The position numbers were made by a program, and so were the translations under genes. The notes beneath the pieces were generated by a model. The model was not told where the DNA came from. It saw nothing but the letters and a program-made list of their open reading frames with translations, and did no database searches. Positions 32,142 to 40,941 of a stretch of 51,677 nt of DNA are shown here, in pieces; positions within the stretch are counted from its first letter, which is position 1; each line of letters starts with the position of its first letter. The stretch spans positions 1 through 51,677 of the IMG/VR virus record IMGVR_UViG_3300022602_000142; one strand, given 5' to 3'. This DNA comes from a virus.

Positions 32142-33340
32142 CTTATTGTCCCGTTTAAAAATAACTCTACAATTGTTTGTATATCCATACGTAACGTTTT
32201 TGCTTTGTTTTCGTATTTTAAATTGCCATAAGTTTCTGGCCATTTCTTTTTAATATCATTCATTACACCATATACGCCCATTTGTTCTTTAGATTTGTCT
32301 TTCCCCATATCGCTATAGTTTAAAATCCATCTTATGTATCCTGGTAATTCTCTACGTAATTTTTTATCACCTAAATAAACACCGTCGATCCAATCATGTA
32401 CTTTTAACCAAAAACGTTGTGGATTATCAAACAAAGACATGTCATATTGATTTGTATATTTTGGAGTTGCAAGATTTAAATTTTGTTGTTCTACGCCTTC
32501 ACCGACGCCGCCGGCAGCGATAACACCGCCAGTCATTTCGTTAACACCATCAGCACTTTCTTGTTCCATGCTATCAGCAACGCTATCAAGATAGTCACTT
32601 GCTAATGTAATATAACTTTGTTGCCATGCCATGATGTTTTGGCGTTGACCTAATAATTCATAAATCTTTTTAGCACTCTTTACAGCACTACGCATTTCGC
32701 TACGTGCCATGCTAATTTCGTGATCGTTAAAACCTTGTTCTTCGCTCATAGGCATTTGTTTGCTGACCATGTAATCACTTACACTTGTCATCATTCCTTT
32801 AATTTGTCCAATTTTTTCACTTACCCATTCTGGGAATTGTGTGCTACTCTCTAAATGACTGTATAATTCTTGTGCGTTACGCATAATAGTTTTTAAACTA
32901 TTTTTAACTGTTTCTAATTCGTGATCTGCTTTGTCAGGATCATGTGCGTGAAATCCTGCACGTAATCTTGGGCTTTGTCCTGGAACTAAAATTACATCTT
33001 CTTCACTTAGTGACGCTTCTTTCAATTCAGACGGTTTAATTCCTGCTTTAACAGCAGATACTTTGTCTTTAGGATCTTTAGTTTTTTTATATTTGGCAAT
33101 TAACTTTTTTTGTTCAGGGGTTAATTTGTCTGATTTATTGCCCTCTTGGATACCTTCAAGTACAGGACTATTCATGTATGGGCCTTTTCTTTTCATTTTG
33201 CCGCCCTTTTTAAGCAATTTGCTTACTGGTTCTTGACCACTAACTTTAACGCTTTCACGTTTAATTGCCTTGCCCATGGGTGCTGCTACAGGGGCGATGC
33301 CGCCTGCTACTGTTGTTTCTGTAATGTTCTTTATTTTCAT
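32138..33340 (-). CDS. Putative capsid-targeted late protein (400 aa)
   Basis: The start MKIKNITE|TTVAG fits the capsid-targeting pattern. A basic stretch (KLLKKGGKMKRKGPYM) and NSPVLEGIQEGNK near residues 58-70 echo the SSILKGIQKE start of the next gene. The rest is charged and helical (SEMRSAVKSAKKIYELLG, then DYLDSVADSMEQESADG) with no catalytic motif. A GATAAATA box at 33365-33372 precedes it with a 20-nt leader. Function unknown. Confidence 0.6.
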   Translation of the reverse strand: MKIKNITETTVAGGIAPVAAPMGKAIKRESVKVSGQEPVSKLLKKGGKMKRKGPYMNSPVLEGIQEGNKSDKLTPEQKKLIAKYKKTKDPKDKVSAVKAGIKPSELKEASLSEEDVILVPGQSPRLRAGFHAHDPDKADHELETVKNSLKTIMRNAQELYSHLESSTQFPEWVSEKIGQIKGMMTSVSDYMVSKQMPMSEEQGFNDHEISMARSEMRSAVKSAKKIYELLGQRQNIMAWQQSYITLASDYLDSVADSMEQESADGVNEMTGGVIAAGGVGEGVEQQNLNLATPKYTNQYDMSLFDNPQRFWLKVHDWIDGVYLGDKKLRRELPGYIRWILNYSDMGKDKSKEQMGVYGVMNDIKKKWPETYGNLKYENKAKTLRMDIQTIVELFLNGTIR

Positions 33341-33364
33341 TGCTAAATATCCAAGATTATAGTG

Positions 33365-33372
33365 TATTTATC
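33365..33372 (-). promoter_or_regulatory. T4-type late box GATAAATA
   Basis: The minus-strand box drives the 33340-28122 late operon. The predicted start near 33359 leaves a leader of about 19 nt without a clear Shine-Dalgarno sequence. Confidence 0.6.
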
Positions 33373-33390
33373 ACAATTTAGGTATATTCA

Positions 33391-34686
33391 ATGATAATAA
33401 ATTCAGACGAGGTAGGGTTCGCAAGTTATTGCAGATATCACAAAACCTCTACATTTTATGATAAAAACGTCTATTTGTTATCTGTAAAAAATACCCCAGG
33501 GGTCACTTTGGCAGAAACTATGTTGGAGAATTATGACGTAGAACAATATATACCTCAAGATATATTAAAGTCCATTAGAAATAAAGAATTGATATTGGCC
33601 ATAGATATGCCCTATGAGGCTTTGTATAGTATTATAGATAGGGTATACAACAGTTTAATAATACGTCAACAATTGCCATCTAGCCAAATATTGTTTATTG
33701 GCTCTAGTAAACAGTTGGCTGAGTACAATAAAGAGAAAGCACAGCAATTGCAAATAGAACCAATACACTATGAGTTTTTTAGTTACTGGGAAAAAGAAGA
33801 AAGTTATAGATATAAGAATAACACAAATATTGAGTTTCCAAATACATGTAAATTTACAAAAAAACAGAAAAAGTTTCTATGTTTAAATCGACAATGGCGT
33901 TATCATAGACTGGCTTTGCTTTGTTTATTATATGAAAAAAATCTAGTTGATCAATCTTATTATAGTTTTTTAAATCCCTATAATCTTAGTAGAAAAGACA
34001 AAGCATATGGAAACATAACTGATGAAGGTATGCGTAAAATATATGAAAGTACTGGCGTAGAATTTCATCCTACACTTAAAATTGCTAAAATGCAAACTGT
34101 AGTGGCCGGGCATGTTTATGCAAACACTTGCCCCAATAACACATTAGATGACGTATGGGATATCACATTTAAAGAAACTTTAGATAACTACCCTAATATT
34201 AAAGATAACTTAAATAAAGGGTATAATGTATACAAAAAATTACCATTAAATTTAGATGATACTTCAATAAACCTAAGACACGACAAAAAAGACACACTTT
34301 TTGCACATGCACATACAAATAATATTTTATTGTATCCATATTATAAAAATTCGTTGTTTAGCGTGGTAACTAACACACATTTTGATAGTAAATATCCAAT
34401 TTGGTTAGAAGAAAAAATATTCAAACCCATATTTTTTAAACACCCATTTATATTAGTTGGTACATATAAAAATCTTGAATTTCTTAAATCACTTGGCTAT
34501 AAAACGTTTAGCAATGTAATTGATGAAACATATGATGACATAGTAAATGATGGCGAACGATTGTTATATATTTCAAATGAAATAGAAAGATTATGCAATA
34601 TGAATGAAAGCCAAACTAATGAATTTCTACAAGAATGTCATGACATTGTTGAATACAATTATAAACACTTTATAGAGCAAAATTAA
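33391..34686 (+). CDS. Putative glycosyltransferase-like phage protein, paralogue 2
   Basis: The 431-aa protein shares two blocks with the 34686 gene and, more weakly, with the 6941 gene. These are a N-terminal half with VYNSLIIRQQLPSSQILFIGSS, and a C-terminal EEKIFKPIFFKHPFILVGTY followed by LGYKTFSNVIDETYDDI. A LNRQWRYHRLALL motif lies between (about 165-180). The order of a Lys-rich donor-site-like block and a terminal helix suggests a glycosyltransferase, but no known family is confirmed. AGG precedes ATG 33391. It joins the next gene by TAATG. Confidence 0.65.
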   Translation: MIINSDEVGFASYCRYHKTSTFYDKNVYLLSVKNTPGVTLAETMLENYDVEQYIPQDILKSIRNKELILAIDMPYEALYSIIDRVYNSLIIRQQLPSSQILFIGSSKQLAEYNKEKAQQLQIEPIHYEFFSYWEKEESYRYKNNTNIEFPNTCKFTKKQKKFLCLNRQWRYHRLALLCLLYEKNLVDQSYYSFLNPYNLSRKDKAYGNITDEGMRKIYESTGVEFHPTLKIAKMQTVVAGHVYANTCPNNTLDDVWDITFKETLDNYPNIKDNLNKGYNVYKKLPLNLDDTSINLRHDKKDTLFAHAHTNNILLYPYYKNSLFSVVTNTHFDSKYPIWLEEKIFKPIFFKHPFILVGTYKNLEFLKSLGYKTFSNVIDETYDDIVNDGERLLYISNEIERLCNMNESQTNEFLQECHDIVEYNYKHFIEQN

Positions 34687-35738
34687 TGATCATTAAAAAA
34701 ATAGAATTAGGCAGCACGTGGTATCCATTGGAGCCTAATACCTATTTGACAGAATATGATAGTCTTTATATTTGTGTAAGACGAATAAGAGATATTTTTA
34801 CTATAACTGATGAATTAACTGACCTAGACAAATACCAATTAATTTGTATTGATAATTCATTAGAAGCACACCGTAACGTAATAGATTTGATTTATTCAGA
34901 GTTTGTAATTAAAAGAAATGTTCCAGAACATAAATTGTGTTTTGTTGGGTCTTGTCCAGAATATTATAATGAAATACAAACAGTTGCTAAAAAATATAAT
35001 AAACAATGTATAAAATTTGAAATATTTTATCATTATGAAAGAGCCACTAAATCTATACACCCCAATTTAAATGGAGTAAAGGTTAGCGTAGACAGAAAAA
35101 ATACTGCTATCAAAAAGAAATATATTAATTTAACACGACAGTATAGAACACATAGAACAAATTTATTAAATTATCTGTATCTTAATAACTTGTTAGATTG
35201 TGGATATAATAGTTGCCCCAGTATTAATTTATTTACAAAAGTGCATTTACAATCTGACTTTGTGCCAGGATTAAAAGAAAAACTGCCATTAATTGTAGAC
35301 ACAGACAATTTTAAAATTAATTTGGGATTGATCAGTGAAGACTGTTCTATTAATTTAAATTTACTACGTTTTTTCAAGTCAAGTATGTTTAGTATAATAA
35401 CTGAAACACATTATGAAAACATTGAATACAGAGTTTTATCTGAGAAGATATTTAAATATGTAATTTTTAAACATAGTTTTATATTATTAAGTGTGCCAAA
35501 TAGTTTAAAACTTTTTAAAGCACTGGGATATAAAACATTTTCACCGTATATTAATGAAGAATATGATAATATAATCGATGATACAGAAAGATTTAATTAT
35601 ATTACGCAAGAAATACATAGGTTATGTAATCTAAATGACGATGAAGTGCAAACATTTTTATCTAATGTAAAACCAATTGTCGATTACAACTACGACTTGT
35701 ATATGTCTAAAAACAAATATGTTTATCGTATGATATAA
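34686..35738 (+). CDS. Putative glycosyltransferase-like phage protein, paralogue 3
   Basis: The 350-aa protein is a diverged copy of the preceding gene. It has IYSEFVIKRNVPEHKLCFVGS, LTRQYRTHRTNLLNYL, then SEKIFKYVIFKHSFILLSV and LGYKTFSPYINEEYDNI in the same order, so the two arose by tandem duplication. It lacks signal or membrane segments. The gene ends at a strong bidirectional terminator. Role unknown; surface-glycan or DNA-base glycosylation are possible. Confidence 0.65.
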   Translation: MIIKKIELGSTWYPLEPNTYLTEYDSLYICVRRIRDIFTITDELTDLDKYQLICIDNSLEAHRNVIDLIYSEFVIKRNVPEHKLCFVGSCPEYYNEIQTVAKKYNKQCIKFEIFYHYERATKSIHPNLNGVKVSVDRKNTAIKKKYINLTRQYRTHRTNLLNYLYLNNLLDCGYNSCPSINLFTKVHLQSDFVPGLKEKLPLIVDTDNFKINLGLISEDCSINLNLLRFFKSSMFSIITETHYENIEYRVLSEKIFKYVIFKHSFILLSVPNSLKLFKALGYKTFSPYINEEYDNIIDDTERFNYITQEIHRLCNLNDDEVQTFLSNVKPIVDYNYDLYMSKNKYVYRMI

Positions 35739-35739
35739 A

Positions 35740-35759
35740 AAAGCCCCTTTCGGGGCTTT
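35740..35759. terminator. Bidirectional intrinsic terminator
   Basis: AAAGCCCC-TTTC-GGGGCTTT forms a GC-rich hairpin between the convergent genes ending at 35738 and 35769. T-runs follow on both strands (six T on the minus strand). It is the clearest rho-independent terminator in the window. Confidence 0.92.
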
Positions 35760-35768
35760 CTTACTTTG

Positions 35769-36695
35769 TCACTTTACTTGACCACTTGTATCAACTACAT
35801 TATGTGCTACAGCAACAACCTTTTGATTGCTCTGTTGTGCCTGAACATACATTGGACCAATGTTGTCCATCAAGTACTGTTGGTTTTCCATACAGAATAC
35901 ATAGCTACCACTGTGACGCAACAATACACGTTTGTCAACCCAAATGCGACCACCTAAGTCACGCCAGTTTTCACAGAATGTCCAGTCTTCACTATAAAGA
36001 CGGTTCTGACGAACTGCTGTGTCAAAGTATGTTTTTAAGTATTGGTCATACTTAGGATCTAAACCGATATCATTCTTATATGGTTTAACAGCAGGGTGAC
36101 TATTCATTCTTGCAAATACATCTTTCTTAATCAATAAGAATCCAGTACCTGCTTTGCTGACTTCTTGTAAGCCATCTGGACCTTCTTCTGCACCATCAAA
36201 ACCATTTACTACCCATTTAATTGGCATAGTCTTCATTGGATAAAGACCACCAATTACATCAACTTGACGATTTAACAATACTAATAAGTGCCATGGTTCC
36301 CAGCCAATGTCTGCGTCAATAAACATTAAGTGTGTTGCATCAGGCATGTCTAAGAACTTAGCAGTAAGTGTGTTACGTGCGCGGTTGATTAAACTTTCAT
36401 TTACCATTGTTTCAAGTGTCCAGTCAATGCCCAATTGACGGGCAGTGTTGGCCCACTTAATGAAACTCATAAATGTGCTTTCAGTTAACATTCCACCATA
36501 GCAAGGCATAGCGATATGTACACGTGTGGTACGTAGATAGTCTACGTTTACTTGTACTTGACCTTGTTGCGGTTGACCATCACCGGCTTGTTGCTGTGAT
36601 TGTTCTGCTAACTCTTGTACCTTTTCTACTGGTACAGTTTTTGCTTCTTTTGCTTTTGTTGCCTTTGCAGGCTTCTTTACAGTTTTCTTAACCAT
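35769..36695 (-). CDS. GT-A-type glycosyltransferase
   Basis: The 308-aa protein has a Lys/Ala/Gln-rich disordered N terminus (1-50), then a GT-A core. HIAMPCYGG (60-68) is followed by NRARNTLTAKFL, the DxD motif in MFIDADIGW (Asp127 and Asp129), GGLYP, and the acceptor/metal block SEDWTFCENWRDLGGRIWVD followed by LRHSG. All expected elements of an inverting nucleotide-sugar transferase are visible. Target is unknown; phage glycan or protein is possible. AGAGGA and a TCTAAATA box precede it. Confidence 0.8.
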   Translation of the reverse strand: MVKKTVKKPAKATKAKEAKTVPVEKVQELAEQSQQQAGDGQPQQGQVQVNVDYLRTTRVHIAMPCYGGMLTESTFMSFIKWANTARQLGIDWTLETMVNESLINRARNTLTAKFLDMPDATHLMFIDADIGWEPWHLLVLLNRQVDVIGGLYPMKTMPIKWVVNGFDGAEEGPDGLQEVSKAGTGFLLIKKDVFARMNSHPAVKPYKNDIGLDPKYDQYLKTYFDTAVRQNRLYSEDWTFCENWRDLGGRIWVDKRVLLRHSGSYVFCMENQQYLMDNIGPMYVQAQQSNQKVVAVAHNVVDTSGQVK

Positions 36696-36716
36696 GTATT
36701 CCTCTTATGTTGGTTA

Positions 36717-36746
36717 ATAATATTTAGAATGTTTAAGAGGAGTCAA
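36717..36746 (-). promoter_or_regulatory. Overlapping sigma70-like promoter for the glycosyltransferase
   Basis: TTGACT (36746-36741) and TATTAT (36722-36717) are 18 nt apart and overlap the TCTAAATA box, so the gene may be read early and late. Weaker than the other sigma70-like sites. Confidence 0.4.
36721..36728 (-). promoter_or_regulatory. Late-promoter-like box TCTAAATA
   Basis: The predicted start near 36715 leaves a 20-nt leader with AGAGGA before ATG 36695. Confidence 0.5.
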
Positions 36747-36747
36747 A

Positions 36748-37404
36748 TTATTTTTCTGGCAAATAATCAGCACTATAATCTATATTTTCGCTAATACTGG
36801 GTGAATAGGACATACCCATGTCTATTAATTCTTTAACGTTGTTTGCTAGTTTGATATTCTTTTGTGTAGCAGGATATAAACTCATAACCATAGCAAGTTT
36901 TTGTCTATCAGTAAGGGTTGGCCATTTGTTACGTATTTCAGTTGCGCTTGTAATACCAGGCCCAAATTCTACAGTTGGCAAATATGTCATATATGCATGT
37001 TTACCAAATGGTTGTAGATTTTTACCTGTATATGGCTGAAAGTAACTTGGGGTTCCATCTTTTTTTGTACCACCTGCTTTAGGTGATTCATCTCTATCTT
37101 TTTCACTGCGTACAAAGATTAATACATCACTGTTAGGATCGTATTTATTTGTAATACTCTTTGGTTGAAATGGTTGTTTTTCTTGTACAAAATGCCCTGC
37201 AGGGACACCTGCAACTCTTGCTAATTTTTCTTTGATGTTAAACGGAAAAGTTCTACCTGCTTTTTCTTTTGCACCTGCCATACTATCTGATGCTGCTACG
37301 TATACATCAGCCTTTGGAAATGCTTTTTTGGCTGCTTGATATAATGCTGCGTGTCCCGCATGAAATGGATGAAATCCACCTGGCATTATAACAATCTGTC
37401 TCAT
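36748..37404 (-). CDS. Nucleotidyltransferase (HxGH superfamily)
   Basis: The 218-aa protein starts MRQIVIMPGGFHPFHAGH with the HxGH motif at 15-18. It carries SATEIRNKW near 154-162, the second signature of cytidylyltransferase/NMN-adenylyltransferase folds. The FPF-NIKEKL and GAKEKAGRTF region provides the phosphate loop. It joins a nucleotide to a phosphorylated substrate, but the substrate (nicotinamide mononucleotide or a sugar/alcohol phosphate) cannot be read. Next to a glycosyltransferase, an activated-sugar role is possible. Confidence 0.75.
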   Translation of the reverse strand: MRQIVIMPGGFHPFHAGHAALYQAAKKAFPKADVYVAASDSMAGAKEKAGRTFPFNIKEKLARVAGVPAGHFVQEKQPFQPKSITNKYDPNSDVLIFVRSEKDRDESPKAGGTKKDGTPSYFQPYTGKNLQPFGKHAYMTYLPTVEFGPGITSATEIRNKWPTLTDRQKLAMVMSLYPATQKNIKLANNVKELIDMGMSYSPSISENIDYSADYLPEK

Positions 37405-37405
37405 G

Positions 37406-37798
37406 TTAGTAACTCAATTTAACATAATCAATTACGCCGCTACCAAAATCATATACTACTGCTCTCATCCACACATAACTACCTTGTATGTTTGTGAATA
37501 ATTGTGCATTAGCATTATTTGCTGGGTCGGTGTTAGCAGTAGCATTGGCATCACATACAAGTGTATATGTATTAAACCAATCGTTATCTTGCGGATTACT
37601 TACTAATGTTGCCTCAATAGCAATATTACCAGTTACATTGCCGCAACTAATATTAATTGTTTGTAGACTTTGACTTGCTAGATAGTAACTAGCAGCAGGT
37701 TGCTGATTTCCATATACGTTGTATATGTTTGCTGTACCCTGATTATTATTAGTCCATGCTGTTTCTGGTAAAAGTATAAGTGTAGTAGTTTGTGCCAT
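37406..37798 (-). CDS. Probable virion structural protein (130 aa)
   Basis: A beta-rich, Asn/Thr-rich protein with WFNTYTLVCDANAT and a repeat-like end (SYVWMRAVVYDFGSG). This is typical of phage structural proteins that form trimeric fibre or head-decoration domains. No family identified. TAATG coupling to the upstream 54-aa gene supports cotranslation. Confidence 0.55.
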   Translation of the reverse strand: MAQTTTLILLPETAWTNNNQGTANIYNVYGNQQPAASYYLASQSLQTINISCGNVTGNIAIEATLVSNPQDNDWFNTYTLVCDANATANTDPANNANAQLFTNIQGSYVWMRAVVYDFGSGVIDYVKLSY

Positions 37799-37962
37799 TA
37801 TGCTCTCTCCACTTCGACTAATACATCACTGGCAACTAAGCCCTGTACTACTTCTTCAATAGTATTTGGTAATTCATCAAATCCCACAGATTCGGCATCT
37901 TGGCTATCTTTTACCAATTGACTTAATTTGACTACGAATACTGTTTCAACAATCTTGGCCAT
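37798..37962 (-). CDS. Small acidic protein (54 aa)
   Basis: ATG 37962 has a perfect GGAG at 5 nt spacing. The frame runs to TAA at 37800-37798, overlapping the next ATG. The peptide (MAKIVETVFVVKLSQLVKDS...) is helical and acidic. It fills the space between a GATAAATA late box and the structural gene. No family recognised. Confidence 0.65.
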   Translation of the reverse strand: MAKIVETVFVVKLSQLVKDSQDAESVGFDELPNTIEEVVQGLVASDVLVEVERA

Positions 37963-37981
37963 AAACACTCCATTAATAGAG

Positions 37982-37989
37982 TATTTATC
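37982..37989 (-). promoter_or_regulatory. T4-type late box GATAAATA
   Basis: The predicted start near 37976 leaves a leader of about 14 nt with GGAG before ATG 37962. Confidence 0.65.
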
Positions 37990-37993
37990 TGTT

Positions 37994-38674
37994 TTATGGT
38001 TGTTTCAAACAAGTGTACATTGGGCTTATTTTCCCATCAAAAAGTATGCTTAGATAAGCATATATGCTGGGTTCGTTAAATTCTATAAAATATTTGCCAA
38101 AAATAACATTTGAATGTACTGCAGGAGTAGTAAACGCATGTACTACAGCGGGGCTTATTCTATAATTTGTGTTATTTTTATGGGATTGTACGAATTCTTC
38201 TAAATTTTTAAAAGTTAAACTTTTTGTGTGCCCAGTGGTTACATAAACACGATACTTAAACTTTGGTTCTTTAGCAAAATAAAGATCATATTTTCCTAGA
38301 CCTGCTATACGCTGAGTAAATTTAACATCTGTTTCTATATCAAGTACAGTTTTTAGTTTTTCTAAATCTTCACCATACGCACTAAAAACAAAACTTTCAC
38401 CTCGAAATTTAAATATATACCTATGGTAATTTACCCAGTCTAACAGTTTTTCTAATTTATCAAAATCGTGATTTTCTACTTTTGTATAATCATAATCATC
38501 AGCCAGTTTGAAAATTTTTATAAAGTTATAATGATTTTCAACATGAGTTTTCAAATCTCTTATATTTTTACTTTTGGTGATCCATTGCGCGCCGTTTATG
38601 TTAAACTTTGCACGATAAGGATATCTGTCATAGAATAGTTGTCTACATTCAATTTTCAAATTTAATGATGCCAT
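37994..38674 (-). CDS. Hypothetical protein (226 aa)
   Basis: Start set at ATG 38674 (GGTG upstream) instead of TTG 38683. It overlaps the clpA end by 26 nt. The protein is basic, with Tyr- and Lys-rich strands (FYDRYPYRAKFNI, RYIFKFRGESFVFSAYGEDL) arranged as two or three similar alpha/beta units. No family recognised. Position after clpA and before a late box suggests it is cotranscribed with the chaperone genes. Confidence 0.55.
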   Translation of the reverse strand: MASLNLKIECRQLFYDRYPYRAKFNINGAQWITKSKNIRDLKTHVENHYNFIKIFKLADDYDYTKVENHDFDKLEKLLDWVNYHRYIFKFRGESFVFSAYGEDLEKLKTVLDIETDVKFTQRIAGLGKYDLYFAKEPKFKYRVYVTTGHTKSLTFKNLEEFVQSHKNNTNYRISPAVVHAFTTPAVHSNVIFGKYFIEFNEPSIYAYLSILFDGKISPMYTCLKQP

Positions 38675-40922
38675 CTTCACCAACTACAGCATTTACTTTC
38701 TGTGATACATTAAACTCAATAGTATTATCAACTAAATTTGTTAACACATTGGCATCACGAATACGCTCAAACAATATCTTTTTACTTAATGGCACACGAA
38801 TCAACTCGTCAATCTTACGTGCTAATGGCCTTGCTCCCATCTTACTATCGTATCCTTCTTTAGCAAGATACTCGATAGTTTCTTCATTTAAGTTAAGTGT
38901 GATATTGTGTTTTTCTAACAATGGAGTTTTGATATCCTCAATAAATTTAACAACGATTTTCTTAATGCTTAACATATCAAGTTTGTTAAACTTACATACC
39001 ATGTCCAGACGATTTCTAAACTCTGGCTTAAAGAATTGCTTTAATGCTTTGTCATCTTCACCTGATTTTTCCATAGCACCAAAGCCAATGTTGTTACGTT
39101 CATTATCACTACTGCCCAAGTTACTGGTCAAGATAATAACACAGTTTTTACAACTGACTTCTTTACCATTGCTGCCAGTAATACGTCCCTCATCTAGTAT
39201 TTGTAAGAAGATATTGAATACATCAGGATGTGCTTTTTCAACTTCGTCAAACAACATAATAGCATGTGGATGTTTGCTTAAATCACTAATTAATCGCCCA
39301 CCTTGTACTTGACTATCACCGAAGCCCACATAACCTGGGGGAGGTCCAATCAATGCACTTACAGTATGTTTCTCACTGTATTCACTCATATCATACTTGA
39401 GCAATGGCATATCAAGATTGTTGCTTAATAATTTAGCAAGTTCGGTTTTACCTGTGCCAGTTGGTCCCAAGAATAAGAAACTTGCGATTGGTTTCTTTTC
39501 GTTGGCGATGCCAGCAAAACTTACATAGATACGTTCTAATACCTTATCAACTGTTTCATCTTGGCCATATAGTTTGCTCTTAACGTTTACGTCAAGGCTG
39601 CTGATACGTTCTAAGTTATCACCATTGAGTTTATTAGCAGGCACACCTGTATATTTTTCAATTTGTTGATAGATCATTTCTTTAGTAATGATTGCCCCAT
39701 CATTGCCAAGTACTTTTTGTTTAGCACAAGCAGCGTCTAACAAGTCAATACTTTTATCTGGATTTTTCTTATCACTGATATAACGTGTAGCACCTTCAAC
39801 CGCGGCTTTAATACTTTCATCACTGATGTTTACATTGTGAAATTCATTTAGTCGTGATGCCAAGCCGCTTAGAATACGCACGGTTGTTTCTTCGTTTGGT
39901 TCGTCAACGCTGATCTTATAGAATCTACGCATCAACGCACGATCTTTTTCAAAACTTTCGTAGAACTCTTCCCATGTTGTACTTGCGATTACTTTTAATT
40001 CACCCTTAGTAATAGCAGGCTTTAACATATTAGCAAAGTCTGGTCCGCCTCTTTCACTGCCATTACCAGCACCGCGCATTGTATGTGCCTCGTCAATAAA
40101 GAGAATTGCTTTTTTCTTTACACGTAATGCTTCCAATACGTGCTTGACTTTTTCTTCAAACTCACCACGAAAGCGGCTGCCAGCAAGTAATGCACCAATT
40201 TCTAAACTATAAAGTGTGTGATCTTTTAAGAAGTCTGGAATTTCATTTTTATGAATAGCAAGTGCAATGCCTTCAGCAATAGCAGTTTTACCTACACCTG
40301 GGTCACCAACTAACAATACGTTGCTCTTAAATTTCTTAGCAAGTACGTTAATAATATCATCAATTTCTTTTGTGCGTCCAATTACTGGTTCAATCTTATC
40401 TTGTTTTGCTAACTCACTAAGATTAGTTGTGTATTCCTGTAAGATTTCATCGGCTTGTTTATCTGTAATGTTACTTGTAATAGAGCCGTTGTGTTTATAA
40501 TTTTCTTGCCAAAACTTAGCAAACTCCATTTTAGTTACGCCATACTTTAATAAGAAGTATTGTGCGTGGCTGTGACCTTCAGCAAGAATACTTAAATATA
40601 AATCAATAGTTAATACTTGTTTGCGACCAGTGAACATAACTTGACTAACACTGCGATTGATCACACGTTCTAAACTAGAAGTTTTACGTGGCTGTACATT
40701 AGGTTCTTTAGAAACAATACTTGTTAAACTATCCAAATATACCGATATCTCTAATGCTAATTCATCAACTGCACATCCATAAGATGCCATTACTTTTTTA
40801 AATGGGGGAAATGAAATTAACCCCAATAGTAAATGTTCCACAGTCACATATTGGTGATTGTGTTCTTTTGCATACTCAATGGCATGTTCAATGATATTTT
40901 CAATTTCTGGATTTTGTAACAT
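38649..40922 (-). CDS. clpA: Full-length ClpA unfoldase subunit
   Basis: At 757 aa it equals bacterial ClpA (758). An N-domain (1-140) is followed by AAA1 with Walker A GDPGVGKT (206-213) and FIDEAH, and AAA2 with GPTGTGKT (486-493) and MLFDEVEKAHP. The ClpP-docking loop is kept: NIGFGA, with IGF at 612-614. It therefore could dock on host ClpP and redirect proteolysis, or work alone as a remodelling enzyme. It lies 14 nt after dnaJ, in a short-leader AATAAATA context. Confidence 0.95.
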   Translation of the reverse strand: MLQNPEIENIIEHAIEYAKEHNHQYVTVEHLLLGLISFPPFKKVMASYGCAVDELALEISVYLDSLTSIVSKEPNVQPRKTSSLERVINRSVSQVMFTGRKQVLTIDLYLSILAEGHSHAQYFLLKYGVTKMEFAKFWQENYKHNGSITSNITDKQADEILQEYTTNLSELAKQDKIEPVIGRTKEIDDIINVLAKKFKSNVLLVGDPGVGKTAIAEGIALAIHKNEIPDFLKDHTLYSLEIGALLAGSRFRGEFEEKVKHVLEALRVKKKAILFIDEAHTMRGAGNGSERGGPDFANMLKPAITKGELKVIASTTWEEFYESFEKDRALMRRFYKISVDEPNEETTVRILSGLASRLNEFHNVNISDESIKAAVEGATRYISDKKNPDKSIDLLDAACAKQKVLGNDGAIITKEMIYQQIEKYTGVPANKLNGDNLERISSLDVNVKSKLYGQDETVDKVLERIYVSFAGIANEKKPIASFLFLGPTGTGKTELAKLLSNNLDMPLLKYDMSEYSEKHTVSALIGPPPGYVGFGDSQVQGGRLISDLSKHPHAIMLFDEVEKAHPDVFNIFLQILDEGRITGSNGKEVSCKNCVIILTSNLGSSDNERNNIGFGAMEKSGEDDKALKQFFKPEFRNRLDMVCKFNKLDMLSIKKIVVKFIEDIKTPLLEKHNITLNLNEETIEYLAKEGYDSKMGARPLARKIDELIRVPLSKKILFERIRDANVLTNLVDNTIEFNVSQKVNAVVGEDGIIKFEN

Positions 40923-40933
40923 AGTTCTCTCTG

Positions 40934-40941
40934 TATTTATT
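40934..40941 (-). promoter_or_regulatory. T4-type late box AATAAATA before clpA
   Basis: Eleven nt (CAGAGAGAACT) separate the box from ATG 40922, so the predicted leader is about 6 nt, too short for a normal Shine-Dalgarno sequence. Confidence 0.5.
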
